Origin: Chitinophaga solisilvae
GTDB lineage: Bacteria > Bacteroidota > Bacteroidia > Chitinophagales > Chitinophagaceae
DNA: 64,000 nucleotides
Assembly (NCBI RefSeq): GCF_009928525.1
Contig: NZ_JAABOK010000002.1
Span: forward strand, 124,001-188,000
Reading direction: 5' to 3'
The notes beneath the pieces are model-generated. The model saw only the letters and a program-made list of their open reading frames with translations. It had not been told where the DNA came from and did not search any database. Position 1 is the first letter of the stretch. Every line of letters begins with the position of its first letter. Below are positions 24,962 through 34,092 of this stretch, one piece after another. A program made the position numbers and the translations under genes.

Positions 24962-25435
24962 TTAATTAACTACCTTATTGGCGCAGCTGCTGCTGGCAAA
25001 GGCTTCCGGCTTGGCTTTAAAGGCAAAGCCCATTCCCAGGATGTAACCCATGGCTTCACGCAGGGCCAGGTTACTTTTAAACTGAGGATTGGTATTGATG
25101 TCCGCGTGTACTTCCATGTCCACATCATATGCTGTAAACAGGTCGCACAGCTCATAAGCGATTTCAATACTCTTGGCTACCTCCACGAGCATACGCTCCT
25201 TGATGGAGTAGCAGTCCTTCGTTTTTTCATTGTGGATAAACATAAATCCGCCGTGGCCTTCCCGCAGGAATACAATGACCGTAGCAAATTCGGTATCCAG
25301 GCCTTTTACCTGGGAATCCGTGCCGATGCATACTTTGAGGCGGTAACCCCGTGCGCTTTCCCGGATAATGGCCTCCCGTACTTCTTCCTTGATTGGAAGG
25401 TGGATGGCCTCTCCATTAAATCGTCTCCATTGCAT
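24962..25435 (-). CDS. YkuK-like (DUF458) ribonuclease H-like protein
   Basis: A 157-residue protein of the DUF458 family, predicted ribonuclease H-like fold, function unknown. Recognisable features: CIGTDSQVKG near residue 36 (acidic strand-1 motif), IKERMLVEVAKSIEIAYEL, and a conserved HADINTNPQFKSN region near 110. Single gene between two intergenic stretches. Confidence 0.8.
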   Translation of the reverse strand: MQWRRFNGEAIHLPIKEEVREAIIRESARGYRLKVCIGTDSQVKGLDTEFATVIVFLREGHGGFMFIHNEKTKDCYSIKERMLVEVAKSIEIAYELCDLFTAYDVDMEVHADINTNPQFKSNLALREAMGYILGMGFAFKAKPEAFASSSCANKVVN

Positions 25436-25649
25436 AAAATATATATTAAAGGGTGAACGTGTGCAATGTTGTACATACTAATGCCAGCCAGATGAAGTAA
25501 TGCCAAGCTATTTCGGGTTAACAGGATGGAATGCGTCTATAGGGTTAAGCAACTGATATATATTTATCGAATATACGAAAACCTGTCAGTTATTTGGTAA
25601 CCAACAGGTGATTTAAATATTATTTCCGGAAGAAAGTAAGGCGGAGGCG

Positions 25650-26027
25650 CTAGAACTGGCCGGTGCTCAGTAATACAAGGGTGCAGGCATTCACCGGCTC
25701 GATGTTGTTTTTACGGGCGATGTTTTCCAGCTCAGTATTTTCAGCGCCCGGATTGAAAATAATTCTTCTGGGCTTCAGCTGCAGTATATAATCATAGTAC
25801 TGCTGCTGCCGTGCCGGATTCAGGTAAAGTGTTACCGTATCTACGTCTTCCACTGCCGGAGGTGTGGTGATAATGGGCGTATCGCCGATGTCTGCGGCCC
25901 TGCTGCCGATGGCTACTACCGGATGTCCTTTCGATTTGAGCCGGTTAACAGCCATGAAGCTGTATCTTTCCGGGTTAGGCGATGCGCCTAATACTACCGT
26001 GCGTTTTGTATTGTTGGTGGTTTCCAT
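25650..26027 (-). CDS. CoA-binding domain protein
   Basis: A 125-residue stand-alone CoA_binding_2 (Rossmann) protein: VVLGASPNPERYSFMAVNRL at the nucleotide loop, GHPVVAIGSR, and a C-terminal NACTLVLLSTGQF. Such proteins bind CoA; the physiological role is not known. It lies 18 bp downstream of the epimerase gene on the same strand and is probably co-transcribed with it. Confidence 0.85.
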   Translation of the reverse strand: METTNNTKRTVVLGASPNPERYSFMAVNRLKSKGHPVVAIGSRAADIGDTPIITTPPAVEDVDTVTLYLNPARQQQYYDYILQLKPRRIIFNPGAENTELENIARKNNIEPVNACTLVLLSTGQF

Positions 26028-26045
26028 ATTTCTAAGGTACGAAAT

Positions 26046-27047
26046 TCAAAACAAGTGGTAAGCGGTCCGCGGCAGGTGGGCGATGATATCCCCGAAGGCG
26101 TCCGGAAGGTGGGGAAACTGAAAGGTAAACCCTTCCTGCAATGCCCTTGAAGGCAGCACCCATCTGCTTTTCAGCAGCAGTTCTGTTTCTGTGCCGATAA
26201 TGGCTGCACCTAGTTCCAGGAGGGCCGCCGGCGCCGGCAGACCAAAAGTATGGCCGGTACTTTCGCGCAGCCGGCGCATGAATAGCTTATTGGTAACGGG
26301 ATGGGGGGAGGTGCAGTTAAATATTCCGGACAGGTCCTGCCGGTGCAGCAGCCAGGCCATCATACGGCATACGTCGGTAATATGTATCCAGGTGAACATC
26401 TGGCGGCCGTTGCCCTGGTGGCCACCCAGACCAAACTTCACGAGGTTGAGGTAAGGATGTATGACGCCGCCGTTCTGCCAGCCAATGGTTACGCCTATAC
26501 GAAGAATGGCTTTTCGTGTATGGGGCAGCGTTATATCCTGGAAAGTCTGCTCCCATTGCTTACATACCTGTACGGAGAAATCGTTTTCTATTTCTCCGCC
26601 TGCTTCATCCATGGGGCGGTCGGTGGCATGCCGGTATATGGTGGCGCTGGCAGCGTTGATCCACAGGCGGGGCGGCGATTGCAGCGTTTGAATGACCTCT
26701 CCCAGTATGCGGGTGGCGTTGGTTCTGCTGTCAAAGATTGCCTGGCGGTTAGCGGCGGTATAACGGCAGTTCACGCTTTTGCCGGTGAGGTTGATGAGCA
26801 GGTCAGTGTTTTCCAGTGCGGAGGCCCATTCCCCGCGGGTGCGGCCATCCCAGGCCAGGTACTGCACCCGCCCTTGCGGGGCCTGTGGCCTGCGTGTAAG
26901 GATGATAATATCGTTATGCTGCCCGAAATGTTCTGCCAGCCCGCTTCCTATGAAACCGCTGCCGCCGGCGATGACAATGCGTTTATTCTCCGGAACGGGA
27001 ATATCGTCCGGATGAGCAGGGAGGGAGAAGGTATTTTTGTTTTTCAT
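26046..27047 (-). CDS. TIGR01777 family NAD(P)-dependent epimerase
   Basis: A 333-residue short-chain dehydrogenase/epimerase of the YfcH/TIGR01777 type: GGSGFIGSGLAEHF at the dinucleotide loop (about residues 28-41), LINLTGKSVNCRYT, and a C-terminal DUF1731-like part with WVLPSRALQEGF. About 20 extra residues precede the Rossmann strand. Substrate unknown. Confidence 0.88.
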   Translation of the reverse strand: MKNKNTFSLPAHPDDIPVPENKRIVIAGGSGFIGSGLAEHFGQHNDIIILTRRPQAPQGRVQYLAWDGRTRGEWASALENTDLLINLTGKSVNCRYTAANRQAIFDSRTNATRILGEVIQTLQSPPRLWINAASATIYRHATDRPMDEAGGEIENDFSVQVCKQWEQTFQDITLPHTRKAILRIGVTIGWQNGGVIHPYLNLVKFGLGGHQGNGRQMFTWIHITDVCRMMAWLLHRQDLSGIFNCTSPHPVTNKLFMRRLRESTGHTFGLPAPAALLELGAAIIGTETELLLKSRWVLPSRALQEGFTFQFPHLPDAFGDIIAHLPRTAYHLF

Positions 27048-27103
27048 TTCTTTTCTATTGTTTGGAAGTTTCTGAAAATATTGAAAGAATGGCGGAAAAA
27101 AAT

Positions 27104-27610
27104 TTATTTAATGAGTTTGAGCAGGCTGCTGTAGAACCAGTTTTCTTCTGATTTAATGAATGCGCTGATCGTCTTATCCGTCTGCGACGCAAACTTGTTG
27201 ATATTGGAAATGGAGTCTTTAAAGGCTTTCAGCTCTTTATCCCGCGGATCGCCTTCTGCCTGCTGGAGTTGCTGCAGTACTTTCATAATGGGGTCCAGCT
27301 CGCGCTTCTTTCTCTCGCGGGCAATATAGGTGGCCACCTTCCAGATATCCTTTTCTGCCACAAAAAATTCCTTCCTCTCACCCGGAATCAGCACTCTTTC
27401 TACCAGGCCCCAGTTAATCAGTTCCCTTACATTCATATTGGTATTACCACGGGAGATATTCAGCTCCGCCATAATATCATCTGCACTGAGCGGATCAGGC
27501 ATCACCAGCAGTAACGCATGTATCTGGGCCATCGTACGGTTAATGCCCCATTGCGCTCCCAGGGAACCCCAGGTCTGAACAAACTGTGCTTTTGCCTCCG
27601 CTAAATTCAT
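27104..27610 (-). CDS. GbsR/MarR family transcriptional regulator
   Basis: A 168-residue winged-helix regulator. The DNA-binding part is residues 30-95 (LSADDIMAELNISRGNTNMNVRELINWGLVERV); the C-terminal half is a charged helical region probably used for dimerisation. The family includes osmolyte-responsive GbsR repressors, but no osmolyte genes are adjacent. Target unknown. Confidence 0.85.
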   Translation of the reverse strand: MNLAEAKAQFVQTWGSLGAQWGINRTMAQIHALLLVMPDPLSADDIMAELNISRGNTNMNVRELINWGLVERVLIPGERKEFFVAEKDIWKVATYIARERKKRELDPIMKVLQQLQQAEGDPRDKELKAFKDSISNINKFASQTDKTISAFIKSEENWFYSSLLKLIK

Positions 27611-27690
27611 GAATGTATTTGTTTATGAATCAAAAGTAAGCCAAGTTTTTGAACTTTCAAAACTTTATGAAAACAAAGATTATTTGAGAT

Positions 27691-27806
27691 TTTTATTATT
27701 TGGTTATTTGAGATTTGACCTGAGCGGATAAAAAAAATGCAGCAGATATTCTCCGCTGCATTTTTCTATTCGCTAAGGTTAAATCTCAAATAACCAAATA
27801 ATAAAA
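27691..27806. repeat. large palindrome, class B, after the E2 gene
   Basis: Arms 27691-27721 and 27776-27806 pair over 31 bp with one mismatch (TTATTTGG/TTATTTGA units then GACCT/AGGTT). Inside is a separate perfect hairpin AAAAATGCAGC/GCTGCATTTTT. The right end is 8 nt from the stop of the E2 gene, so on the minus strand it follows that gene. An extra half-unit (TATTTGAGATTT) precedes the left arm. Confidence 0.85.
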
Positions 27807-27814
27807 TGATAAAA

Positions 27815-29458
27815 TTAAACCAGCATTGTCACCGGGTTCTCCAGGTAAGTTTTCAGGGTAGCCAGGAAACGTGCGCCTACAGCGCCATCCACGCTTCTGT
27901 GGTCGCAGCTGAGGGTCAGTTTCATGATGTTGGCTATTTTCACCTGACCGTTTTCAATAACGGCAGTTTCCTTGATACCACCTACAGCCAGGATGGCTGA
28001 ATCCGGCGGGTTGATGATAGCGGTGAACTCGTCGATGCCCAGCATACCCAGGTTGGAAACGGTGAAGGTATTACCGCTGAAATCCTGTGGCTGCAGTTTC
28101 TTGTTTTTAGCTTTATCGTACAGGCTTTTTGCCTCAGTGGCTATCTGGCTCAGTGTTTTCTGATCTGCAAAACGGATCACCGGAACAATCAGGCCATCTT
28201 CGATAGCTACGGCAGAACCAATATGCACATGGTGGTTATGACGGATGAAATCGCCCATCCAGCTGCTGTTTACATCAGGATGCTGACGCAGCGCCAATGC
28301 ACAGGCTTTAATCACCATATCATTAAAGGAGATCTTGGCAGGAGAAATTTCGTTGATCGCTTTGCGGGCTTCCATCGCTTTGTCCATGTTCACATCTATT
28401 TTCAGATAGAAGTGAGGCGCGGTGAATTTGCTTTCGCTGAGGCGTTTTGCAATCACTTTACGCATCTGGGAGAGCGGTGTATCAGTGTAACCTTCCTGAC
28501 CGGCAGGTACAAATGCTGAAGCTGCTGGTGCGCCGGCAGCAGGTTTGGCAGCTGCAGGAGCGGCAGACGGAACAAAGTTATCCACGTCTTTCTTCACGAT
28601 ACGGCCATTGTCGCCGGTACCGGCTACCTGGTTAATATCTATACCTTTTTCAGCAGCCAGTTTTTTAGCCAGCGGAGACGCTTTTACGCGGCCGTCAGCA
28701 GTGTTGGCAGCGGCAGCAGGAGCTTCGGCAACAGCAGCTGCGGGAGCAGGCGTTCCATTGGCAGCAGGTGCAGCAGCGCCGGCAGTAGCGGCAGGAGCCG
28801 CATTTTCAGCAGCCAGGATAGGATCTACATTGGTGCCGGCTTTACCAACAATGGCAATAATACCGTTTACTTTTGCAGCTTCTCCTTCTTTAACACCTAC
28901 ATATAATAAGGTACCGTCAGCATAACCAATAACTTCCATGGTGGCTTTATCAGTTTCTACTTCTGCCAGTACATCATCGCTTTTTACTACGTCGCCTACT
29001 TTCTTGTTCCAGGCAACTATTTTACCTTCTGTCATGGTATCGCTCAGGAGCGGCATACGGATAACAGTAGCATTTTTCAGTGCTTCTTTCAATGCAGCAT
29101 CATCAGCAGCAGGGGCAGCGGCTGGCGCGGCCTGTGGTGCCGGTGCGGCAGCGGCTGGTTGAGCAGGAGCTGCGGCCGGAGCGCCGGATTCTTTATCGAG
29201 AAGTGGTTTGTAGTCTTCCCCGGGTTTCCCCACAATGGCAATGATTCCATTTACCTTTGCTGCTTTTCCCTTCTCCACACCGATATACAATAAGGTTCCT
29301 TCCACATAACCCATCACTTCCATTGTAGCCTTGTCGGTCTCCACTTCAGCAATAACATCGTCTGCCTTTACTTGATCGCCCACCTTTTTATGCCATTCCG
29401 CAATCACCCCTTCCGTCATCGTATCACTCAGGAGGGGCATTCTGATAACTTCTGCCAT
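27815..29458 (-). CDS. pdhC: pyruvate dehydrogenase E2 (dihydrolipoyl acetyltransferase), two lipoyl domains
   Basis: A 547-residue E2 with two N-terminal lipoyl domains (about 1-80 and 130-210; each with ETDKATMEV, lipoyl-Lys in the middle), Ala/Pro-rich linkers, a peripheral subunit-binding domain (about 265-300, VKASPLAKKLAAEKGI) and the catalytic domain ending in the DHRSVDG active-site motif. It moves acetyl groups from E1 to CoA. The two lipoyl domains are closely similar in nucleotide sequence, suggesting recent duplication or homogenisation. No E1/E3 gene is adjacent. Confidence 0.92.
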   Translation of the reverse strand: MAEVIRMPLLSDTMTEGVIAEWHKKVGDQVKADDVIAEVETDKATMEVMGYVEGTLLYIGVEKGKAAKVNGIIAIVGKPGEDYKPLLDKESGAPAAAPAQPAAAAPAPQAAPAAAPAADDAALKEALKNATVIRMPLLSDTMTEGKIVAWNKKVGDVVKSDDVLAEVETDKATMEVIGYADGTLLYVGVKEGEAAKVNGIIAIVGKAGTNVDPILAAENAAPAATAGAAAPAANGTPAPAAAVAEAPAAAANTADGRVKASPLAKKLAAEKGIDINQVAGTGDNGRIVKKDVDNFVPSAAPAAAKPAAGAPAASAFVPAGQEGYTDTPLSQMRKVIAKRLSESKFTAPHFYLKIDVNMDKAMEARKAINEISPAKISFNDMVIKACALALRQHPDVNSSWMGDFIRHNHHVHIGSAVAIEDGLIVPVIRFADQKTLSQIATEAKSLYDKAKNKKLQPQDFSGNTFTVSNLGMLGIDEFTAIINPPDSAILAVGGIKETAVIENGQVKIANIMKLTLSCDHRSVDGAVGARFLATLKTYLENPVTMLV

Positions 29459-29575
29459 AGTGTTTATTCAAAATTTTGTTCAAACCTACATGTTTTTGCG
29501 CAAAAACGCAAAGAAGGTATTGTAAACTGTTTAAAAAAGTCCAATGATAGTTAATATATAACAATAGAATCCTGA

Positions 29576-31540
29576 TTAAAAATCAAGTTCCATATTGAGT
29601 CTGTCCTTCAGTTCTTTTACCAGCGGATATTTATCTGCCATCTGCTGGAATTGTTCACGGCTGGAGAGCGGCGCCGGGCCTATATCCTGTGCCTGCTGGC
29701 TTTCATCCAGCTGCAGGGTCAGGATGATAGCCGGATTGTTGAATTTCTGTTTGAAGAACTCGGAGATCTCGAGCTTCTCTTCTTCCATGAACCGGAACTG
29801 TACGATGTTACGGCTCACAATACCGATTTCGGCGGTGTCCAGCAGTTTCAGTACCGCCAGCTGCAGGTTGCTCACCACGGTCATTTTATTGGCCTGCCTG
29901 AATTTATCGATGAACTCTTCCCAGTATACGTGCAGTGCGCCGGAAGTAAGCGGGATGGCCTGTACTACGTTGTGGTCCTGCTGTTTGGCTGCCAGCGCTT
30001 CTTTCATGGCTGCCAGTCCGGTGAGCTTACCGCCCCCCGCTGCTGCAGGTTTAGGCGCCTGCACCGGTGTGCTGACCGGCGGTGTGGCCGTGGTGGCAGG
30101 TACAGGTGCTGCCGGCGCTATGGAAGGAGCCGGTGCTGCTACGGGTGGAGGCACCGGCGCTGTCGCGGCCGGAGCGGGTGTTGGTATTGCTGCCGGAGCC
30201 GGAGCTGGAGCTGGTGCAGGCGCAGTTGCTGCCGGCGCCGGTTTAACTTCCGGTGTTTCTACGGTCAGCCTGGCGGCTTCCGGCTGCGTAGCCGCTATAC
30301 TGGCGGTGGTAGCAGGTTTGTCTGTCAGCGTCCTGGCCGTTACCGGCTGAGCGCCGGGAGCGCGCAGTTTCTGTGCGGGCGTACCGTCAGCTACCAGTTT
30401 TTTTTTTGATACTTCCCCGGTGCTGTCATCGCTGACCAGCGTCACTGCCTGTTGCAGAAAACAGAGTTTGATCAGCGCCATCTCCACATGCAGGCGCTTG
30501 TTGCGCGCCAGGCGATAGTTGATCTCCGTTTCATTCAGCAGGTGCAGCGCGGTAATCAGGTAAGCCGGACTGAGTTGACCGGACAGCTGTTTATATCTTT
30601 CCTTCAGGTTGCCTGATACTTCTACTAGGTGAAGGGCCTTGTCATCTTTGCTGAGTAACAGGTTGCGCAGAAATTCTGCCCAGCCGTTCAGGAAATTGTC
30701 TCCCTCAAAACCTTTCTGTAAAATCTCATCAAATATCAGCAGGGCATTGGCTATATCCTGCTGCAGCACAGTATCCATGATCTTGAAGAAATAATCATAA
30801 TCCAGGATATTCAGGTGTTCGAGGGTATTCTGATACGTGAGATGCCCGCTGGTGAAGCTCACAATTTTATCCAGGGTACTGAGCGAGTCGCGCATACAGC
30901 CGTCGGTTTTCTGGGCTACCAGGTGCAGGGCGTCGGCATCAGCCTGAATTTGTTCCTTCTCACAGATTTCCTTCAGGTGGTCTACGGTATCCTGGATGGT
31001 GATGCGCTTGAAATCGAAGATCTGACACCGGCTCAGGATAGTAGGCAATATCTTATGCTTTTCTGTAGTCGCCAGGATGAAGATAGCGTAGGAAGGCGGT
31101 TCTTCCAGGGTTTTCAGAAAGGCGTTGAAGGCCGAGGAACTGAGCATATGCACCTCGTCTATAATATAGATCTTGTATTTCCCGGCCTGTGGCGCAAAGC
31201 GCACCTGCTCTACCAGCGTACGTATATCATCTACAGAGTTGTTGGAGGCGGCATCCAGCTCATGAATATTGAAGGAGCTGCCCTCATTGAACGATTTGCA
31301 GGAATGACATTCATTACAGGCTTCCCCATCGGGCTGCAGGTTTTCGCAGTTGATGGTCTTCGCCAGGATACGGGCGCAGGTGGTTTTACCAACTCCGCGC
31401 GGCCCGCAAAACAAAAAGGCGTGGGCCAGCTGGCTGTTGCGGATGGCATTCTTCAGAGTGGTGGTAATATGCGCCTGTCCTACTACTGTTGAAAAGTTCT
31501 GTGGACGGTATTTACGGGCTGAAACGATAAAATTCTCCAT
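29576..31540 (-). CDS. dnaX: DNA polymerase III subunit gamma/tau
   Basis: A 654-residue clamp-loader subunit; I start at ATG 31540 (MENFIVSARKYRPQ), the family start, rather than 31579. AAA+ domain with Walker A GPRGVGKTT, a four-Cys zinc module (CENL...CNECHSC), DEVHMLS and the SRC sensor; domain III to about residue 370; then an Ala/Pro-rich linker (about 400-510) and the tau-specific C-terminal domains. The codons for S378-K-K-K381 contain a run of ten A (plus-strand T 30398-30407) exactly at the end of domain III. Both other frames stop soon after, so slippage would give a gamma-like product of about 385 residues. Confidence 0.95.
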   Translation of the reverse strand: MENFIVSARKYRPQNFSTVVGQAHITTTLKNAIRNSQLAHAFLFCGPRGVGKTTCARILAKTINCENLQPDGEACNECHSCKSFNEGSSFNIHELDAASNNSVDDIRTLVEQVRFAPQAGKYKIYIIDEVHMLSSSAFNAFLKTLEEPPSYAIFILATTEKHKILPTILSRCQIFDFKRITIQDTVDHLKEICEKEQIQADADALHLVAQKTDGCMRDSLSTLDKIVSFTSGHLTYQNTLEHLNILDYDYFFKIMDTVLQQDIANALLIFDEILQKGFEGDNFLNGWAEFLRNLLLSKDDKALHLVEVSGNLKERYKQLSGQLSPAYLITALHLLNETEINYRLARNKRLHVEMALIKLCFLQQAVTLVSDDSTGEVSKKKLVADGTPAQKLRAPGAQPVTARTLTDKPATTASIAATQPEAARLTVETPEVKPAPAATAPAPAPAPAPAAIPTPAPAATAPVPPPVAAPAPSIAPAAPVPATTATPPVSTPVQAPKPAAAGGGKLTGLAAMKEALAAKQQDHNVVQAIPLTSGALHVYWEEFIDKFRQANKMTVVSNLQLAVLKLLDTAEIGIVSRNIVQFRFMEEEKLEISEFFKQKFNNPAIILTLQLDESQQAQDIGPAPLSSREQFQQMADKYPLVKELKDRLNMELDF

Positions 31541-31630
31541 ATGACTGCAAACGCTTTCGCGAGGGCCGAAAATACGCACAAATTCAGTAAGAGAAAAATA
31601 CGTAGTGTCAGCGCCGGTTTCAGGGGAATA

Positions 31631-33748
31631 TTATCCAACTGGTTCTGAACGCAGTAAGAACTCCAGGAATAATTTTTTATATAATATATTACTGTTGTTG
31701 TATTGTTCCATTACGGAAGATGTAATCTCGTGCAGTTCCTGTATGGCGGCGTAGTCCGGAACATGGTCATTGACAAACACACAATCCTGCTGCCGGAACT
31801 GCATGACCCGGTTATACAATTCCTCCGTCAAACAACCGCTATATCCTTTAGAGTTCATCACCTCGTGCAGCAGCCTCCGGAAGTTCCAGCATTCTTTTGT
31901 CAGTTCATCCACACAGGGCCACACCTGATCTATATTACCCGCGCCGATATTGAACAGCTGGCTGATATGATGGATGATGTGGACCACCTGGTCGTTCAGC
32001 CGGTTGGCAAATGCCTGGTGCATCAGGATGTACCGGTACTTTTCCTGCAGCTGTGCAGCTGCTTCGGGGCCATGATGCAGCGCCCGGTTGTAATGATACC
32101 GGATCGCCAGGCGGTCCTGCGATGCCAGCCAGCGTTGCTCCTGTTCTACATGCATGGCCAGTTTGCGGGCAAGTATCCGCGCCTCTGCCGCCCGGTATTT
32201 ACGGCCGTCAAATTCAAAGAAGCGGGTCTGGAACTGACCGAGAGCAATGGCCTGCAGGGTTTCCACATCCTGCTGGTCGCGGTAAAAACGGCGCATCCGC
32301 CGGATCACCTCCGGATGATAGATTTCCTGCATGGAGATGCTCTCCTCTGCTGCCGTAGTATACGGCAGAAAGGTATCTTCCGGCATGGGAGCGAAAGAGC
32401 GGTTGTCGTAATAGTCATTGAACGCTTTCGGATATTCGTATAGCCGGTGACGTTGGGTAATGCTGTTGACAAATGTTGCTGTTTCTATCAGATCATAACC
32501 GCCTTCATCAGGTTCCAGCAGATCATATAACTGCTGTGTGCTTTGCTGCTGCAAGGTTTCAGGCTGACTGAACAACTGCCATGCGCTGCCTGTTGCCGGC
32601 TCAGAGAGGATATTGGCCTGCCGGTAACGCGCTTCGCGGTCTTCCCGGGTAGGATGACTGGCCCACTGTTCCCGCAGTTGCACACGGCTTTTAAGGAAAG
32701 TATGAAAGTAGCTGTCTGTCAACAGCGGCAGTTCCTGGGCATCAAGCTGTATGTTGTTCTGCCCGGCGTAATACGTTATCAGCGCGCGCTGTACGGAAAA
32801 TACATTGCTGAAACGCTGGCCGCATTCTGCCAGCTCCTGCAATTTATGCATGCAGCTGTCCATACAATAGCTGCTCATCTCCATGCGGCGGATGCTGCTG
32901 ATAGCAGCTGCGGTGCCCGCCAGGGATACTGCCAGCGCATCTGCCCGGAATTCCATCTCCCTGCTCAGTTCCATATATTGCCGGTTAATCAGGTGATATA
33001 ATTTCCGCAACAGGTATTGCATGCCATTTACAATCAGGGTGGTGATATGCGCAAAAAAGCCCGGCAGACTCCCGTTCCCGCTCCACCGGATCATCATCTC
33101 ATTCCAGCTGTGATTTTCATACAACATATTATACAACACCTTATTAAGGGTGTATACATAGCTGCCCAGCTTCATACTGCGCCGGGAAAAGTGGGCAAAC
33201 TCGCGGGCCAGCACCATTTTAAACTCACTGATGTTCAGGCTGTTGACCAGGCCCAGCCCTATTTCCAGGTTTTTACGCGCCGGCCAGAGCAGACTTAAAA
33301 AAGTGGTTTTGTAAAAAACGTTGGCACTGACTTCAGGCACTACAAATATCTTCTGCGGAAAAGTAATCCTGGTTTCGCCGACCAGCCGGGCAATGAAATC
33401 AAACAGCTGCGGATGGCTGCCGGCGTGTATCTCCGTACGGTATGGGTTAACAGGCGTATTCTTGTTGAAAAGAAACCGGATCAGGAAAAACAATACCATT
33501 CCGCCCAGCACCGAGAGGGCCAGCCCCAGGATGACAGTGTAAATATTATGATAATAAGCGATCAGCACAATGCCCCCGACAATGAACGCAGTCGCCAGTG
33601 TTACAGCAGTCAACAGCACTACCACATATAACAGAAAGAATATCGCTATAAAACCAATCACCTTGACTAGCTGTAACCTAAATACCGTTGTGGACTCCAA
33701 AAGACCGGAATAAAGGGGTCCCGGACTTTCAGGATATAAGTTGGTCAT
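31631..33748 (-). CDS. M48-like membrane protein with altered zinc-binding motif
   Basis: A 705-residue protein resembling large Bacteroidota M48 peptidases: two or three N-terminal transmembrane segments (about 28-65 and 72-95), then the protease-like domain and a long helical C-terminal region. The zinc motif that should read HExxH is R182-E183-F-A-H186 (codon CGC, one transition from His CAC). The distal ligand region E266-F-R-A-D is kept. Most of the surrounding family pattern (FSRRSMKLGSYVYTLN, LSREMEF) is intact and the frame is open, so this is probably an expressed protein without normal peptidase activity. Confidence 0.8.
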   Translation of the reverse strand: MTNLYPESPGPLYSGLLESTTVFRLQLVKVIGFIAIFFLLYVVVLLTAVTLATAFIVGGIVLIAYYHNIYTVILGLALSVLGGMVLFFLIRFLFNKNTPVNPYRTEIHAGSHPQLFDFIARLVGETRITFPQKIFVVPEVSANVFYKTTFLSLLWPARKNLEIGLGLVNSLNISEFKMVLAREFAHFSRRSMKLGSYVYTLNKVLYNMLYENHSWNEMMIRWSGNGSLPGFFAHITTLIVNGMQYLLRKLYHLINRQYMELSREMEFRADALAVSLAGTAAAISSIRRMEMSSYCMDSCMHKLQELAECGQRFSNVFSVQRALITYYAGQNNIQLDAQELPLLTDSYFHTFLKSRVQLREQWASHPTREDREARYRQANILSEPATGSAWQLFSQPETLQQQSTQQLYDLLEPDEGGYDLIETATFVNSITQRHRLYEYPKAFNDYYDNRSFAPMPEDTFLPYTTAAEESISMQEIYHPEVIRRMRRFYRDQQDVETLQAIALGQFQTRFFEFDGRKYRAAEARILARKLAMHVEQEQRWLASQDRLAIRYHYNRALHHGPEAAAQLQEKYRYILMHQAFANRLNDQVVHIIHHISQLFNIGAGNIDQVWPCVDELTKECWNFRRLLHEVMNSKGYSGCLTEELYNRVMQFRQQDCVFVNDHVPDYAAIQELHEITSSVMEQYNNSNILYKKLFLEFLLRSEPVG

Positions 33749-33958
33749 AACAAAACATCAGGTTAAATACGTTGGTCGCCGCAAAAGGGATTTAAATATA
33801 GAGATAATTCAGTGATTAATTTGCTAAGCAACTGTTACCAGGAAAATGCAGGAAGACCGGAAAGAGGCTGTTAACCGACGTTTTAAAGAGTTTTGACGAC
33901 CTATATTTTAAATCGTCATGCATGGTAAAAGTACGTTAGTGTGACAAAGAAGAAAGAC

Positions 33959-34086
33959 TTGGTTATTTGATTATTTGGTTATTTGAGATTTTGTGCCTGT
34001 TCATGATTCTCCTTGATACTTATCGGTTCCGGAGAAAATCATGAACAGGCGCAGAATCTCAAATAATCAAATAATCAAATAACCAA
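33959..34086. repeat. large palindrome, class B, after the GNAT-like gene
   Basis: Left arm 33959 to about 34012 and right arm about 34029 to 34086 pair over more than 50 bp. The three substitutions in the outer part are all transitions, plus a 2-nt indel near the loop. Arms are TTATTTGA/TTATTTGG units leading to a GCCTGTTCATGATT inner stem. The right end is 6 nt from the stop at 34093. The rest of this 344-bp intergenic stretch (33749-33958) shows nothing else. Confidence 0.85.
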
Positions 34087-34092
34087 ATTTTC

